From contig NZ_SNUR01000002.1 of NCBI RefSeq assembly GCF_012027595.1, forward strand, positions 248,001-312,000: 64,000 nt of DNA, in the 5' to 3' direction. Source of the stretch: Thermococcus sp. Bubb.Bath. Its GTDB lineage: Archaea > Methanobacteriota_B > Thermococci > Thermococcales > Thermococcaceae. A program made the position numbers and the translations under genes. Every line of letters begins with the position of its first letter. The first letter of the stretch is position 1. The notes beneath the pieces were generated by a model. That model worked only from the letters and a program-made list of their open reading frames with translations. It ran no database searches and was not told the DNA's origin. Positions 38,582-47,402 of the stretch are shown piece after piece.

Positions 38582-39031
38582 ATGACCGAGAACTTTAGAC
38601 ATATAGTCCGTGTTGCGGGAGTTGACCTGGATGGGAACAGACCGCTCAGATGGGCCCTCACAGGAATCAGGGGCATCGGGGCCAACATGGCCGCAATAAT
38701 CTGCCGTGTTGGCGGCTTTGACGAGAACATGAAGACGGGCTATCTGACGGATGAGCAGGTTAAGAAGCTTGAGGGGATAATAGAGAATCCCAGCGCCCAT
38801 GGAATCCCCGCGTGGGCGGTCAACAGGCCTAAGGACTACGAGACTGGCAAGGACCTTCACCTCATCACGGCCAAGCTCGCTATGGCCTGGCGCGAGGACT
38901 TCAACAGGCTCAGGAGAATCAGGTCATACAGGGGCATCAGGCTGGAGCGCGGTCTGCCCGTTAGGGGTCAGAGGACCAGGTCCAACTTCAGGCATGGAAG
39001 CACGCTCGGTGTGAGCAGGAAGAAGAAGTGA
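38582..39031 (+). CDS. rps13: Ribosomal protein S13 (uS13)
   Basis: A 149-residue 30S head protein contacting P-site tRNA and 50S bridges. It contains [37 protein letters not shown] (helix-two-turns-helix) and the C-terminal [20 protein letters not shown] at 38582 with GGAGGTG upstream. It begins the S13-S4-S11-RpoD block immediately after tRNA-Ser, probably as a dicistronic tRNA-mRNA transcript. Confidence 0.97.
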   Translation: MTENFRHIVRVAGVDLDGNRPLRWALTGIRGIGANMAAIICRVGGFDENMKTGYLTDEQVKKLEGIIENPSAHGIPAWAVNRPKDYETGKDLHLITAKLAMAWREDFNRLRRIRSYRGIRLERGLPVRGQRTRSNFRHGSTLGVSRKKK

Positions 39032-39041
39032 GGTGGTGTAA

Positions 39042-39584
39042 ATGGGAGACCCAAAGAGGCAGAGGAAGAGGTATGAGACTCCCTCTCACCCGTGGATTAA
39101 GGAGAGGCTTGACCGCGAAAGGGTCATCATGAAGAAGTACGCCCTCAAAAACAAGAAGGAGCTCTGGCGCCACGAGACCCAGCTCAAGGAGTTTAGGCGT
39201 AGGGCCAGGCGCCTTCTGGCAGCACGTGGAAAGCAGGCTGAAATCGAAAGGGCCCAGCTCCTCCAGAGGCTCAACAGGCTTGGCCTCCTTCCTGCCGATG
39301 CCGCACTCGATGACGTTCTCTCGCTCACCCTTGAGGACGTCCTCGACAGAAGGCTTCAAACCCTCGTCTTCAAGAAGGGCCTTGCCAGGACCATGAGGCA
39401 GGCCAGACAGCTCATAGTCCACGGCCACATTGAGGTAAACGGTCAGGTCATCCGCTCACCGGGTTACCTCGTCCTCAAGGAGGAAGAGGGCACCATAGTC
39501 TACAACAAGAACTCCCCATTTGCCAAGGAGAGCCACCCCGAGAGGGTTGTTATTGAACAGGCTCAGAAGGGTGAGGCCGCATGA
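39042..39584 (+). CDS. rps4: Ribosomal protein S4 (uS4)
   Basis: A 180-residue primary 16S-binding protein. The S4 RNA-binding domain is clear ([31 protein letters not shown], in two parts, about residues 103-133). The archaeal N-terminus [18 protein letters not shown] has no zinc-binding Cys. The last 4 nt overlap rps11 (ATGA). Confidence 0.97.
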   Translation: MGDPKRQRKRYETPSHPWIKERLDRERVIMKKYALKNKKELWRHETQLKEFRRRARRLLAARGKQAEIERAQLLQRLNRLGLLPADAALDDVLSLTLEDVLDRRLQTLVFKKGLARTMRQARQLIVHGHIEVNGQVIRSPGYLVLKEEEGTIVYNKNSPFAKESHPERVVIEQAQKGEAA

Positions 39585-40000
39585 GTGAGGAAGTCCAGCA
39601 GGTTAACCTCAAGAAGAAGGAGAAGTGGGGAGTCGCCCACATCTACTCCAGTTACAACAACACCATAATCCACATCACCGACATAACCGGAGCCGAGACA
39701 GTCTCTAGGTGGAGCGGTGGTATGGTCGTCAAGGCTGACAGGGATGAGCCCTCCCCGTACGCTGCCATGATAGCCGCCAGGAGGGCCGCCGAGGAGGCCA
39801 TGGAGAAGGGCTTCGTCGGCGTCCACATCAAAGTCCGCGCCCCGGGAGGAAGCAAGAGCAAGAGCCCGGGTCCGGGTGCCCAGGCAGCCATCCGTGCCCT
39901 CGCCAGGGCCGGACTCAGGATAGGCCGCGTTGAAGACGCCACCCCGATTCCCCACGACGGCACCAGACCAAAGGGCGGCAGAAGGGGCAGGAGAGTCTGA
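39581..40000 (+). CDS. rps11: Ribosomal protein S11 (uS11)
   Basis: A 139-residue 30S platform protein near the E site. Diagnostic: [22 protein letters not shown] and [24 protein letters not shown], ending [18 protein letters not shown]. Followed by a short T-rich tract (ATCTCTTTTTGG) before rpoD. Confidence 0.98.
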   Translation: MSEEVQQVNLKKKEKWGVAHIYSSYNNTIIHITDITGAETVSRWSGGMVVKADRDEPSPYAAMIAARRAAEEAMEKGFVGVHIKVRAPGGSKSKSPGPGAQAAIRALARAGLRIGRVEDATPIPHDGTRPKGGRRGRRV

Positions 40001-40030
40001 CCCCTTTATAATCTCTTTTTGGTGGTGCCG

Positions 40031-40819
40031 ATGGCCGGAAAAATTGAGTTTGAGGTTCTTGATAAGCGGGCCGACTCCATCAGGTTTATCCTCCGCGGAG
40101 TAGATGTTGCCTTCGCAAACGCACTGAGAAGGACGATCCTGGCGGATGTCCCGACCTTTGCCATTGATGAAGTGGAATTCTTCGAAAACGATTCAGCTCT
40201 CTTTGATGAGATAATATCCCACAGGCTGGCTATGGTTCCCCTCACCACTCCCCACGAGAGGTTTTCCCTCGATTCCCTTGAGCTTGATGACTACACGGTG
40301 ACCCTCTCACTTGAATTGGAGGGGCCTGCCGTTGTCTACTCTGGAGACCTCAAGAGTGACGATGAGGGTGTAAAACCGGCTAATCCAGATATTCCAATAG
40401 TGAAGCTTGCAGAGGGGCAGAAGCTCACGCTCAACGCCTACGCGAAGCTCGGCCGCGGGAAGGATCACGCCAAGTGGCAGCCGGGGTTCGTTTACTACAA
40501 GTACCTCACGCGCCTTCACGTCAGCAAAGAAATTCCAGACTGGGAGGAGATTAAAGCCCTCGCGGAGAAACGCGGTCTCCCTGTTGAAGAAAAGGATAAC
40601 GAACTAGTGGTCACCACAGTTAAGGCCTTTTACCTCCCGCGGAAATTTGATGCCTACATGGGTGATGGTATCTCTGAGGAGGTAATCCCCGCTACATTCG
40701 TCTTTACTGTGGAAAGCAATGGAGAACTCCCCGTTGAGGAAATGGTGACCACTGCGCTCAAGATATTGATGAGAAAGAGCGATAGATTTATAAGCGAACT
40801 TCATAAATTAGCCGACTGA
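40031..40819 (+). CDS. rpoD: RNA polymerase subunit D (Rpo3)
   Basis: A 262-residue assembly-platform subunit (alpha/RPB3 homologue) that pairs with subunit L. It contains [32 protein letters not shown] in two parts (residues 19-50) and the inserted D2 domain. No Cys are present, so this copy lacks the Fe-S cluster found in some archaeal D subunits. ATG 40031 has GGTGGTG upstream. Its stop is 1 nt from the start of tRNA-Leu. Confidence 0.96.
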   Translation: MAGKIEFEVLDKRADSIRFILRGVDVAFANALRRTILADVPTFAIDEVEFFENDSALFDEIISHRLAMVPLTTPHERFSLDSLELDDYTVTLSLELEGPAVVYSGDLKSDDEGVKPANPDIPIVKLAEGQKLTLNAYAKLGRGKDHAKWQPGFVYYKYLTRLHVSKEIPDWEEIKALAEKRGLPVEEKDNELVVTTVKAFYLPRKFDAYMGDGISEEVIPATFVFTVESNGELPVEEMVTTALKILMRKSDRFISELHKLAD

Positions 40820-40820
40820 C

Positions 40821-40905
40821 GCGGGGGTTGCCGAGCCTGGTCAAAGGCGGTGGACTCAAGATCCACTCCCGCAGGGGTTCCGGGGTTCAAATCCCCGCCC
40901 CCGCA
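40821..40905 (+). tRNA. tRNA-Leu(CAA)
   Basis: An 85-nt type II tRNA without encoded CCA (ACTA follows). Acceptor GCGGGGG/CCCCCGC, anticodon stem GTGGA/TCCAC with loop CTCAAGA (CAA at 34-36), long variable arm, T-loop TTCAAAT with GGGG/CCCC stem. It begins 1 nt after the rpoD stop. Confidence 0.94.
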
Positions 40906-40970
40906 CTATTTACGCTCACCCCGTCCAACCTGTCGGTTTCCCACCTGTGAGAGAGAATGGAGGTATGCTC

Positions 40971-41336
40971 ATGGTTAAGAGAACAGGACCAACTGACATA
41001 AACTTGAGGAGGCTCATCCGGTACCTCCGGAAGAAGTCCAACGAGGAAGAAGTCAAGGTCTGGAAAGACATCGCCTGGCGCCTTGAGGGTCCCAGGAGGC
41101 AGAGGGCTGAGGTGAACATCAGCAAGATCAACCGCTACACTAAGGACGGAGACACCGTCATCGTCCCAGGGAGTGTTCTTGGGGCAGGAAAGCTTGAGCA
41201 CAAGGTCGTTGTTGCCGCATGGAAGGTCAGCGAAGCTGCCAGGAAGAAGATAGTCGAGGCCGGTGGTGAGGTCCTCACTATTGAGGAGCTCATTGAGAGA
41301 AACCCGAAGGGTAGTGGAGTAATCATAATGGAGTGA
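40971..41336 (+). CDS. rpl18e: Ribosomal protein L18e (eL18)
   Basis: A 121-residue archaeal/eukaryotic 50S protein, a relative of L15. It reads [22 protein letters not shown], then [21 protein letters not shown] and [23 protein letters not shown] 40971 chosen because GGAGGT lies 6-7 nt upstream; an ATG 6 nt earlier is possible. First CDS after tRNA-Leu, 6 nt before rpl13. Confidence 0.96.
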   Translation: MVKRTGPTDINLRRLIRYLRKKSNEEEVKVWKDIAWRLEGPRRQRAEVNISKINRYTKDGDTVIVPGSVLGAGKLEHKVVVAAWKVSEAARKKIVEAGGEVLTIEELIERNPKGSGVIIME

Positions 41337-41342
41337 TGGGCC

Positions 41343-41771
41343 ATGAGGATAATTAACGCTGAAGGACTCATACTCGGAAGGCTTGCCTCAAAGGTTGCCA
41401 AGATGCTCCTTGAGGGTGAGGAGGTCATCATAGTCAACGCTGACAAGGCCGTTATCACCGGCAACCGCGAGGACATCTTCGCCAAGTACAAGCAGAGGAC
41501 AGAGCTCAGGACGAGGAGCAACCCAAGGAAGGGACCGTTCTACCCGAAGAGGAGCGACGAGATCGTTAGGAGAACCGTTAGGGGCATGCTCCCCTGGAAG
41601 ACCGACCGTGGAAGGAGGGCCTTCAGGAGGCTCAAGGTTTACGCAGGTGTTCCAAAGGAGTTCGAGGGCAGGGAGTTTGAGACCGTTGTTGAGGCCCACA
41701 GCTCCCGGGTTGGAACTCCCAAGTACGTTACCGTCGGTGAGGTCGCCAAGTTCCTCGGTGGAAAGATCTGA
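41343..41771 (+). CDS. rpl13: Ribosomal protein L13 (uL13)
   Basis: A 142-residue early-assembly 50S protein. It contains [35 protein letters not shown] and [24 protein letters not shown] (two parts), which are the L13 signature. It lies 6 nt after rpl18e and 11 nt before rps9. Confidence 0.98.
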   Translation: MRIINAEGLILGRLASKVAKMLLEGEEVIIVNADKAVITGNREDIFAKYKQRTELRTRSNPRKGPFYPKRSDEIVRRTVRGMLPWKTDRGRRAFRRLKVYAGVPKEFEGREFETVVEAHSSRVGTPKYVTVGEVAKFLGGKI

Positions 41772-41782
41772 GGTGAGAGAAA

Positions 41783-42190
41783 ATGAAGGTCATTCAGACT
41801 GCTGGTAAGAGGAAGACGGCCGTTGCGAGGGCCACCATCAGGGAAGGAAAGGGGCGCGTCAGGATCAACCACAAGCCCGTTGAGATCATCGAGCCGGAGA
41901 TAGCCCGCTTTGCCATCATGGAGCCTCTGGTCCTTGCCGGCGAGGAGATCGTGGGCAAGGTCGACATCGACGTCAAGGTCGAGGGTGGCGGCTTCATGGG
42001 ACAGGCCGAGGCTGCCCGCGTTGCCATAGCCAGGGCCCTCGTTGAGTGGACCAACGACATGAACCTGAAGGAAAAGTTTATGAAGTACGACAGAACAATG
42101 CTCGTCGGTGACAGCAGGAGAACCGAGCCCCACAAGCCCAACCGCTCAACAAAGGGTCCGAGGGCCAAGAGGCAGAAGTCCTACCGCTGA
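41783..42190 (+). CDS. rps9: Ribosomal protein S9 (uS9)
   Basis: A 135-residue 30S head protein whose C-terminal tail touches P-site tRNA. It opens [21 protein letters not shown] and ends with the basic [18 protein letters not shown] tail (final Arg conserved). Preceded by GAGGTGAGAG. Confidence 0.98.
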   Translation: MKVIQTAGKRKTAVARATIREGKGRVRINHKPVEIIEPEIARFAIMEPLVLAGEEIVGKVDIDVKVEGGGFMGQAEAARVAIARALVEWTNDMNLKEKFMKYDRTMLVGDSRRTEPHKPNRSTKGPRAKRQKSYR

Positions 42191-42222
42191 TGCCTTTCCT
42201 TTAAAAATTTGAGGTGATACGG

Positions 42223-42420
42223 GTGATAGTTCCCGTCAGGTGTTTCACTTGCGGTCGCGTGATAGGCGACAAATACTACGAGTTCAAGGAGAGGGTTGAG
42301 AAGGGCGAAGACCCTGAGAAGGTCCTCGACGACCTCGGAATTGAGAGGTACTGCTGCAGAAGGACCCTCCTGAGCCATGTGGAGCTCATAGATCAGGTAA
42401 TGACGTACAGAGTCTACTGA
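42223..42420 (+). CDS. rpoN: RNA polymerase subunit N (Rpo10)
   Basis: A 65-residue RPB10 homologue with the atypical zinc motif: CFTCG near the N-terminus and YCCRRTL near residue 45. It helps assemble subunits D and L. GTG start at 42223 with GAGGTGATA upstream; this gives the usual protein start ([17 protein letters not shown]). Co-directional with rps9 (32-nt gap) and followed by tRNA-Pro. Confidence 0.95.
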   Translation: MIVPVRCFTCGRVIGDKYYEFKERVEKGEDPEKVLDDLGIERYCCRRTLLSHVELIDQVMTYRVY

Positions 42421-42438
42421 AAAAACCGCACTTCTTGA

Positions 42439-42516
42439 GGGGCCGTGGGGTAGCTTGGTCTATCCTCCCGGCTTGGGGTGCCGGAGACCCGGGTTCAAAT
42501 CCCGGCGGCCCCACCA
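42439..42516 (+). tRNA. tRNA-Pro(GGG)
   Basis: A 78-nt tRNA gene including encoded CCA. Acceptor GGGGCCG/CGGCCCC, anticodon stem CCGGC/GCCGG with loop TTGGGGT (GGG at 34-36), T-loop TTCAAAT with CCGGG/CCCGG. It lies between rpoN and rpoK. Confidence 0.95.
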
Positions 42517-42559
42517 AAATTTGCACTGGTTGGTGTTGATAAGGGCAAGGGTGATGGTA

Positions 42560-42733
42560 ATGTTCAGGTATACCCGCTTTGAAAAGGCCAGGATAATAGG
42601 AGCGCGGGCCCTTCAGATAGCGATGGGCGCACCCCTACTCGTCAACATACCGGAGGGTGCCACTCCCCTCCAGGCCGCCATGATCGAGTTTGAGAAGGGC
42701 ATTATACCAATAACCGTTGTAAGACCGAGCTGA
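42560..42733 (+). CDS. rpoK: RNA polymerase subunit K (Rpo6)
   Basis: A 57-residue RPB6/omega homologue: FRYTRFEKARIIGARALQIAMGAP then PLQAAMIEFEKGIIPITVVRP. It promotes polymerase assembly and stability. The ATG at 42560 has GGGTGATGG upstream and gives the normal archaeal length; the open frame further upstream runs through tRNA-Pro. Spaced 6 nt from the enolase-like gene. Confidence 0.95.
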   Translation: MFRYTRFEKARIIGARALQIAMGAPLLVNIPEGATPLQAAMIEFEKGIIPITVVRPS

Positions 42734-42739
42734 TGCGAG

Positions 42740-43771
42740 ATGACGGTGATAGAGAACATAGTGGGCAGGGTTGCCCTCCTCCGGGGCGGTAGGTACTCCG
42801 TTGAGGTAGACGTAGTAACCGATTCGGGCTTTGGCCGATTCGCCGCTCCAGTTGACGATAACCCTTACATGTACATAGCAGAGGCCCACCGGGCAGTCAG
42901 CGAGGTCGACGAGATCATAGGGCCGGAGCTGATAGGTTTCGACGCGAGCGAGCAGGAGCTCATTGACAGTTACCTATGGGAGATCGACGGGACTGAGGAC
43001 TTCAGCCACATCGGGGCCAACACCGCTCTCGCAGTCTCTGTAGCCGTTGCCAAGGCCGCCGCAAGCTCCAAGAAAATGCCCCTTTACAGCTACATCGGTG
43101 GCACCTTCACAACCGAACTGCCCGTTCCGATGCTTAGCCTCCTCTCAACGGGGGACTTCGACTACTATGTGCTCGCGAGGGACATAATGGAGATTACCGA
43201 CGCGGTTGATGCCGCGGTCAAAATACTGAACCGGCTCGGAAATGGCAACGTGAACGTGGAAGGACTCTCAAAGATAACAGAGGAAGTTGGAGCCGAGCTG
43301 GGCCTTGAAGTATCCCTTGGCCTTGTCCAGAAGGCCGGTCTTGACGTTGATTCGCTCCTCACGATGGTTGAGGACAACAACGTCTCCTACATAAAGCCTA
43401 TAGGCGATGAGGAGCTCTTCCTTGAGCTCATAGCGAGTACCCACGGGGTGTTCGTAGACGGTGAACACCTCTTCAGGGAGAAGGGCATCCTTGACAGGAG
43501 GTACTACAACGCCCTCTCCATAAAGTCTATAAACTTTGGAACGCTCACAGACCTCTACAATCTCATTAATGATGTTAAGTCTGAGCGCATAGTTCCAATC
43601 CTGGCCGAGGCCAGGTATGAATCTGCCGACGAGGCCCTTCCGCACCTGGCCGTTGGCTTGAAGTGCCCGGCGATGGTGGTTGGAAGGGACTCCGTGGCGA
43701 AGCTCAATGAGCTTAACCGCATAGCGGAAGACCTCGGTGAAAGGGGTCGGTTGGTGACGTTTGAAGGATAA
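42740..43771 (+). CDS. Enolase-like paralogue, probably not an active enolase
   Basis: A 343-residue protein clearly related to enolase in its N-terminal half ([53 protein letters not shown]). It is about 85 residues shorter than true enolases. Around the normal catalytic loop it reads [20 protein letters not shown] and then [11 protein letters not shown] where enolases have the SHRSGETED motif. Key metal and substrate residues are therefore missing or moved. From memory, Thermococcales keep such a degenerate copy here and a real enolase elsewhere. It lies in the conserved rpoK-eno-rps2 position and may have taken on a structural or regulatory role. Confidence 0.8.
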   Translation: MTVIENIVGRVALLRGGRYSVEVDVVTDSGFGRFAAPVDDNPYMYIAEAHRAVSEVDEIIGPELIGFDASEQELIDSYLWEIDGTEDFSHIGANTALAVSVAVAKAAASSKKMPLYSYIGGTFTTELPVPMLSLLSTGDFDYYVLARDIMEITDAVDAAVKILNRLGNGNVNVEGLSKITEEVGAELGLEVSLGLVQKAGLDVDSLLTMVEDNNVSYIKPIGDEELFLELIASTHGVFVDGEHLFREKGILDRRYYNALSIKSINFGTLTDLYNLINDVKSERIVPILAEARYESADEALPHLAVGLKCPAMVVGRDSVAKLNELNRIAEDLGERGRLVTFEG

Positions 43772-43785
43772 AGGAGGTTGAGAAA

Positions 43786-44391
43786 ATGGAGGAGTATCTG
43801 GTTCCGCTCGATCAGTACCTTGCCGCCGGTGTCCACATCGGCACCCAGCAGAAGACCCAGGACATGAGGAAGTTTATATATCGCGTCAGGCAGGACGGTC
43901 TCTACGTCCTTGACGTCAGGAAGACCGACGAGCGCCTGAGGGTCGCCGGCAAATTCCTCGCCAGGTTCGATCCTGAGAGCGTTCTCGCCGTCAGCGTCAG
44001 GCTCTACGGTCAGAAGCCTGTCAAGAAGTTCGGTGAGGTTACCGGTGCCAGGACAATACCCGGCCGTTTCCTTCCAGGAACTATGACCAACCCACAGGTC
44101 AAGAACTTCATCGAGCCGGACGTTCTCGTAGTCACTGACCCAAGAGCAGACCACCAGGCTCTGAAGGAAGCCGTTGAGATAGGAATACCCATAGTTGCCC
44201 TCGTTGACACCGAGAACTTCCTGAGTTACGTTGACCTTGCCATCCCGACCAACAACAAGGGGAGGAAGGCCCTGGCGCTCATCTACTGGATCCTCGCCAG
44301 GGAGGTTCTCTACAACAGGGAGGAGATTGAGAGCAGGGAGGACTTCAAGATCCCGGTTGAGGACTTTGAGATGAGGATAATCCGCGGCTGA
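43786..44391 (+). CDS. rps2: Ribosomal protein S2 (uS2)
   Basis: A 201-residue 30S protein added late in assembly. It contains [50 protein letters not shown] and [23 protein letters not shown] (each in parts), all typical of archaeal S2/S0. GGAGGTTGAG precedes the ATG. It lies 14 nt after the enolase-like gene. Confidence 0.98.
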   Translation: MEEYLVPLDQYLAAGVHIGTQQKTQDMRKFIYRVRQDGLYVLDVRKTDERLRVAGKFLARFDPESVLAVSVRLYGQKPVKKFGEVTGARTIPGRFLPGTMTNPQVKNFIEPDVLVVTDPRADHQALKEAVEIGIPIVALVDTENFLSYVDLAIPTNNKGRKALALIYWILAREVLYNREEIESREDFKIPVEDFEMRIIRG

Positions 44392-44428
44392 GGGCAAGTT
44401 TTTTAATCGCCCTTCCTACATCATTTGC

Positions 44429-44516
44429 GCGGGGGTGCCCGAGCCTGGCCAAAGGGGGCGGACTTAAGATCCGTTGCCGTAGGGCTACGCGGGTTCGAAT
44501 CCCGTCCCCCGCACCA
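44429..44516 (+). tRNA. tRNA-Leu(TAA)
   Basis: An 88-nt type II tRNA including CCA. Acceptor GCGGGGG/CCCCCGC, anticodon arm CGGA-CTTAAGA-TCCG (TAA at 34-36), long variable arm (TTGCCGTAGGGCTACG), T-loop TTCGAAT. A second Leu isoacceptor in the same gene cluster. It lies between rps2 and rpl40e. Confidence 0.95.
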
Positions 44517-44575
44517 AAGCTTTAAAAATGGATCCGTGTAGGTTGAGACGGTTTAAGATCATGAGGTGATTCACG

Positions 44576-44734
44576 ATGGCGAGATTTCCGGAAGCTGAGG
44601 CAAGGATCTTCAGAAAGCTTGTTTGCATGCGCTGCGGTGCCACAAACCCGTGGGGCGCAAAGAAATGCAGAAAGTGCGGCTACAAGGGCCTCCGCCCGAA
44701 GGCAAGGGAGCCGCGCGGTGGAATGGGACGCTGA
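44576..44734 (+). CDS. rpl40e: Ribosomal protein L40e (eL40)
   Basis: A 52-residue zinc-ribbon protein. It reads [20 protein letters not shown], then [19 protein letters not shown], so four Cys in two CxxC pairs. It is the archaeal form of the protein that eukaryotes make as a ubiquitin fusion. The ATG at 44576 has GAGGTGATT upstream. Small enough to be missed by automatic annotation. Confidence 0.95.
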
Positions 44735-44761
44735 TGAACCTTTCTTTTTAACTTTAGCATT

Positions 44762-45091
44762 TCATTCTCCCTTCAGTTTTGCGAGTGTCTCTTCGAGGAA
44801 TTTAACTCCCTCTTCTAGGAGGGTCTCCCCCTCAGGCGTTAGCCTGTAGTACTTTCTTGAGGGCTTTCCGTTCTCACTCTCCTGCCATTCTGCGGTAACG
44901 TACCCGTCCTTTTCCAGCTTATAGAGAACGACATATGAGCTGACTGTTGCAGGTTCAAATCCGAAGGCATCCTTTATCTTCTGTTTCAGTTCGTACGCGT
45001 ACATGGGTCTCTCCTTTAGAAGCCTTAAGATGTAAAGCCAGAGAACTTCCTTTGTTATCTTGCTCCTGAGTCTCTCCATGGGTGTGGACAT
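44762..45091 (-). CDS. PadR-family transcriptional regulator
   Basis: A 109-residue winged-helix protein. The PadR signature is clear: LYILRLLKERPMYAYELKQKI (residues 19-39), then VSSYVVLYKLEKDGYVTAEW and SRKYYRLTPEGETLLEE (wing), with a short C-terminal dimer helix. PadR proteins repress nearby genes in response to ligands. Its target could be the divergent FUN14 gene at 45198, which shares the A+T-rich 45092-45197 region. ATG 45091 has GAAGGTGATAG upstream. Confidence 0.9.
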   Translation of the reverse strand: MSTPMERLRSKITKEVLWLYILRLLKERPMYAYELKQKIKDAFGFEPATVSSYVVLYKLEKDGYVTAEWQESENGKPSRKYYRLTPEGETLLEEGVKFLEETLAKLKGE

Positions 45092-45197
45092 GCTATCACC
45101 TTCTTATTGTGCTATGAAATATTTCAGCTCCGTATAATTTAAGGTTTTGGGAAATCCTTTTATTCAGAGCGGCATAAAGAAGATTGGAGGTGGTGGT

Positions 45198-45497
45198 ATG
45201 AACTTTGATCTGGACGGGATGACTGGCGACCTTGGAGTTGGTGCCGTTACTGGGTTTATAACCGGATACGCACTCAAGAAGTTCATCAAGATAGTCACCG
45301 CCATCATTGGGGCGTATATTCTCAGCTTGTTCTGGCTCCAGCAGAAGGGAGTTATATCAATAAACACCGACAAACTCTTCAACCTCAGTGGTAGTGTTAC
45401 CCAGCAGGTTGTTAGCCTCGGACAGAAGGTCGTGGGAATACTTCCTGGAACTACTGCTTTCGTAGCAGGGTTCTATTTTGGTTTTCAGAAGGGCTGA
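45198..45497 (+). CDS. FUN14-family small membrane protein
   Basis: A 99-residue protein with three hydrophobic segments. It has the Gly-rich FUN14 pattern: DLGVGAVTGFITGYALKKFIKIV, then IGAYILSLFWLQQKGVI and, at the end, TTAFVAGFYFGFQKG. In eukaryotes FUN14 proteins are in the mitochondrial outer membrane; archaeal homologues have no known function. ATG 45198 follows GGAGGTGGTGG. It is divergent from the PadR gene and followed by non-coding repeat DNA. Confidence 0.82.
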   Translation: MNFDLDGMTGDLGVGAVTGFITGYALKKFIKIVTAIIGAYILSLFWLQQKGVISINTDKLFNLSGSVTQQVVSLGQKVVGILPGTTAFVAGFYFGFQKG

Positions 45498-45894
45498 ATC
45501 TTTGGTCCCTTAAATTTTGAGGCGAATTTCACTTTTAGCGTGGATTTTAATTTCTGATATTTGCTGGGTTCCTTTAGTAGTGAAAGTAGCGCTGAAGCTT
45601 TTTCCAAAAGCTTCACTAAAGAAACTTTGTGGCAGAGTTTGATCAAAATGCTCCTCTCATAAGGAGGAGTGGTAATCATGCACTGTCTGTGACCCCTTAG
45701 AAAAGGGTTTAACTTTAAAATCAGCCTTTCAAGAGGTTTGCTTTTTGTTCTGGCGTCCGAAGGCGCTTTGTATGGAGCAAACACTTTAAACTGGCTAATA
45801 ATGAGTAAACCCGTCCAAAAACTCACATTTTCAGAAAAACACACTATTTTCCGCCATCTGTTAAGGACGCTTGAACGATAGTGAAAGCGGCGCT
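45498..45894. other. Non-coding repeat-rich DNA with degraded element ends
   Basis: No gene is supported here. At about 45589-45650 lie two element-end-like hairpins: GAAGCTTTT-tcc-AAAAGCTTC and AAACTTTGTGGCAGAGTTT followed by GATCAAA, which match the inverted ends of the 300-bp element, so a third, internally deleted copy is likely. AGTGAAAG..GCGCTGAA occurs both at about 45576 and at about 45880, just before copy B. A hairpin AAGGAGGA/TCCTCTC type lies near 45652-45671. Confidence 0.55.
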
Positions 45895-46193
45895 GAAACT
45901 TTGCTTGCAAAGTTTCATCAAAGCTTGTGGTTCTTGTCAAAAGTGATACGTTCAGGGATTTTCCCCGGAAACTTGTCATTCCAGTTGTGAATTCAGTTTT
46001 TAGAGGGCTTGTTCTCTGTGAGTTTGCTTGTTAATCGACGCCCGAAGGGCGTCAAGGAGGGGAAAACTCCTTTAAAAAAGCCAGTGCTTGTTTAATTCTA
46101 TTTCAAGAGATCTTTTTAGAATGAAAATCCGCGTAGAAAAGCCATTTTAAAGGAACCACGAGCCTTGATCAAACTTCGCGCAGGCGAAGTTTG
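45895..46193. repeat. Inverted-terminus (MITE-like) element, copy B
   Basis: A 299-bp homologue of the unit at 18615-18916. The left end (45895-45933) has palindrome AAACTTTGC-tt-GCAAAGTTT and runs to GTGGTTC. The right end (46153-46193) starts GAACCACGAGCC and ends in the same CTTCGCGcagGCGAAG palindrome. The internal hairpin GACGCCC-gaa-GGGCGTC is at 46037-46053, and AAGGAG/CTCCTT follows. The central 60-100 bp diverge strongly between copies, while ends and hairpins are conserved. Its right end is 6 bp from attL of the integrated element. Confidence 0.82.
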
Positions 46194-46198
46194 TTGTA

Positions 46199-47065
46199 AT
46201 GGTGCGGTGGCCGGGATTTGAACCCGGGCCAGCGGCGTGGCAGACAATAAAGCCACAAAAGCGGAGCAGCAGCAAAACAAAGCTCACAGCAGAGCTATTC
46301 AAAGCAATAGCGGAGCGCAAAGCAGAATTCAACAAGTGGATCAAAACAACAAGCCTACAAGAAAAGCAAAAGCGGAACTACAGCAAAGCAATAAACAGAA
46401 TCATGATCCTGTACGACCTGAAAAAAGCCCTGAAAGGCTCCAAAACCGACAGACTGGCACTGAGAAAATTCATAAAATTCCTCCACGAAAAAGGGTACAT
46501 TGACCCCATAGAGTACCAAGAACTCAAACAAATCATACAACTCCCAAAATCAGGAATCAACACTTACATCTATACAAACGAGGACATAAAACAAGTACTC
46601 TCATCAACAACAGACCCCACAAAGAAACTCTACCTCCAACTCGTCATAAGCTCAGGACTACGCCGTTCACATGCACGTATCGCCTTCAACCGCCTCGCAA
46701 CAGGCACGGAATTCAAAAAACTCGGCGACATTGCCGTACTTGACCTATTCATCTCCCACGCCTCAAAAAGAGCATTCGTATGCGTATGTCCCGCCAAACT
46801 CGCAGAAAAGATACAACAGCACGGCAAAAAATTATCAGAGAACCAAGTTCACAAACTGACCCAAAAAGGCATAAAATTCAATGCAATACGAAAATGGTTC
46901 TACACAACCGCTCGCCGCCTGGAGATACCCCCAGACATTGTCGATTTCTGGCAAGGAAGGGCAATAAAAAACATCGGCGCAAAACACTACCTCGACATGC
47001 TCGAAATGACGAGAAAGTACTACCCCCACCTCCTCAAAGAACTCCGAAAATTTTATTACGATTAA
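46199..47065 (+). CDS. SSV-type tyrosine integrase, C-terminal part int(C)
   Basis: A 288-codon reading frame that begins in attL and carries the catalytic domain of an archaeal tyrosine recombinase. Core-binding helical region about residues 25-110; catalytic Arg in ISSGLRRSHARIA (about residue 153); a Lys in KRAFVCVC; AIRKWFYTTARR in place of the usual HxxR box; FWQGR; catalytic Tyr in AKHYLDMLEM (about residue 264). The N-terminal part is at the other end of the element (63604). After excision the two join within the shared WPGFEPGPAAWQ codons. Strongly A-rich codon use unlike the host. Target: tRNA-Gly(GCC). Confidence 0.93.
   Translation: MVRWPGFEPGPAAWQTIKPQKRSSSKTKLTAELFKAIAERKAEFNKWIKTTSLQEKQKRNYSKAINRIMILYDLKKALKGSKTDRLALRKFIKFLHEKGYIDPIEYQELKQIIQLPKSGINTYIYTNEDIKQVLSSTTDPTKKLYLQLVISSGLRRSHARIAFNRLATGTEFKKLGDIAVLDLFISHASKRAFVCVCPAKLAEKIQQHGKKLSENQVHKLTQKGIKFNAIRKWFYTTARRLEIPPDIVDFWQGRAIKNIGAKHYLDMLEMTRKYYPHLLKELRKFYYD
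46200..46243. other. attL of the integrated element (tRNA-Gly 3' half)
   Basis: A 44-bp segment identical to 63770-63813. It is the 3' part of tRNA-Gly(GCC) in antisense orientation: CCA, acceptor strand, T arm and half the anticodon stem (contains GATTTGAACCCGGGCC). Identity stops at the next base on each side. The unit between the two copies is 17,570 bp. Confidence 0.95.
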
Positions 47066-47133
47066 AGTACGTAATATCGGGGCATCCTTACGGGTGCCCC
47101 TACGTGAATTACATATGGGAGGAGGTCGAGCAT

Positions 47134-47244
47134 ATGGGGGTAGTACTCCTGGAGATAAAAGGATTGCGGAGCGACTACACGGCAGCCCTTCAGAAATTCG
47201 CCAGCATAGTACAGGAAGCAGAACAGTGGAGGTGGGTAGCATGA
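47134..47244 (+). CDS. Tiny hypothetical protein (36 aa)
   Basis: Not recognised. It reads GVVLLEIKGLRSDYTAALQK and ends EQWRWVA. GGAGGAGGT lies 7 nt before the ATG, and its stop overlaps the ATG of the next gene (ATGA). Real translation is likely because of the coupling and clear ribosome binding site. First of four small genes that follow int(C). Confidence 0.55.
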   Translation: MGVVLLEIKGLRSDYTAALQKFASIVQEAEQWRWVA

Positions 47245-47402
47245 TGCCAGCGTACAAACTCAAAGAACTCATCAAACAAAAAGAAGACGAACTATTCTGG
47301 AAACGATTCGACGCCAATGCAATCCTCAGCGGAGAAACAGAACGCCTGGAAGGAGAAATCAAGATACTCAAACGCCTCTACTGGGAGATGATGACGGAAT
47401 GA
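47241..47402 (+). CDS. Small helical hypothetical protein (53 aa)
   Basis: Not recognised. A charged, probably coiled-coil protein: KLKELIKQKEDELFWKRFDA and LEGEIKILKRLYWEMM. ATG 47241 has GGAGGTGGG upstream and overlaps both neighbours by 4 nt. The size and pattern resemble small plasmid-borne regulatory or accessory proteins, but no family can be named. Confidence 0.6.
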   Translation: MMPAYKLKELIKQKEDELFWKRFDANAILSGETERLEGEIKILKRLYWEMMTE

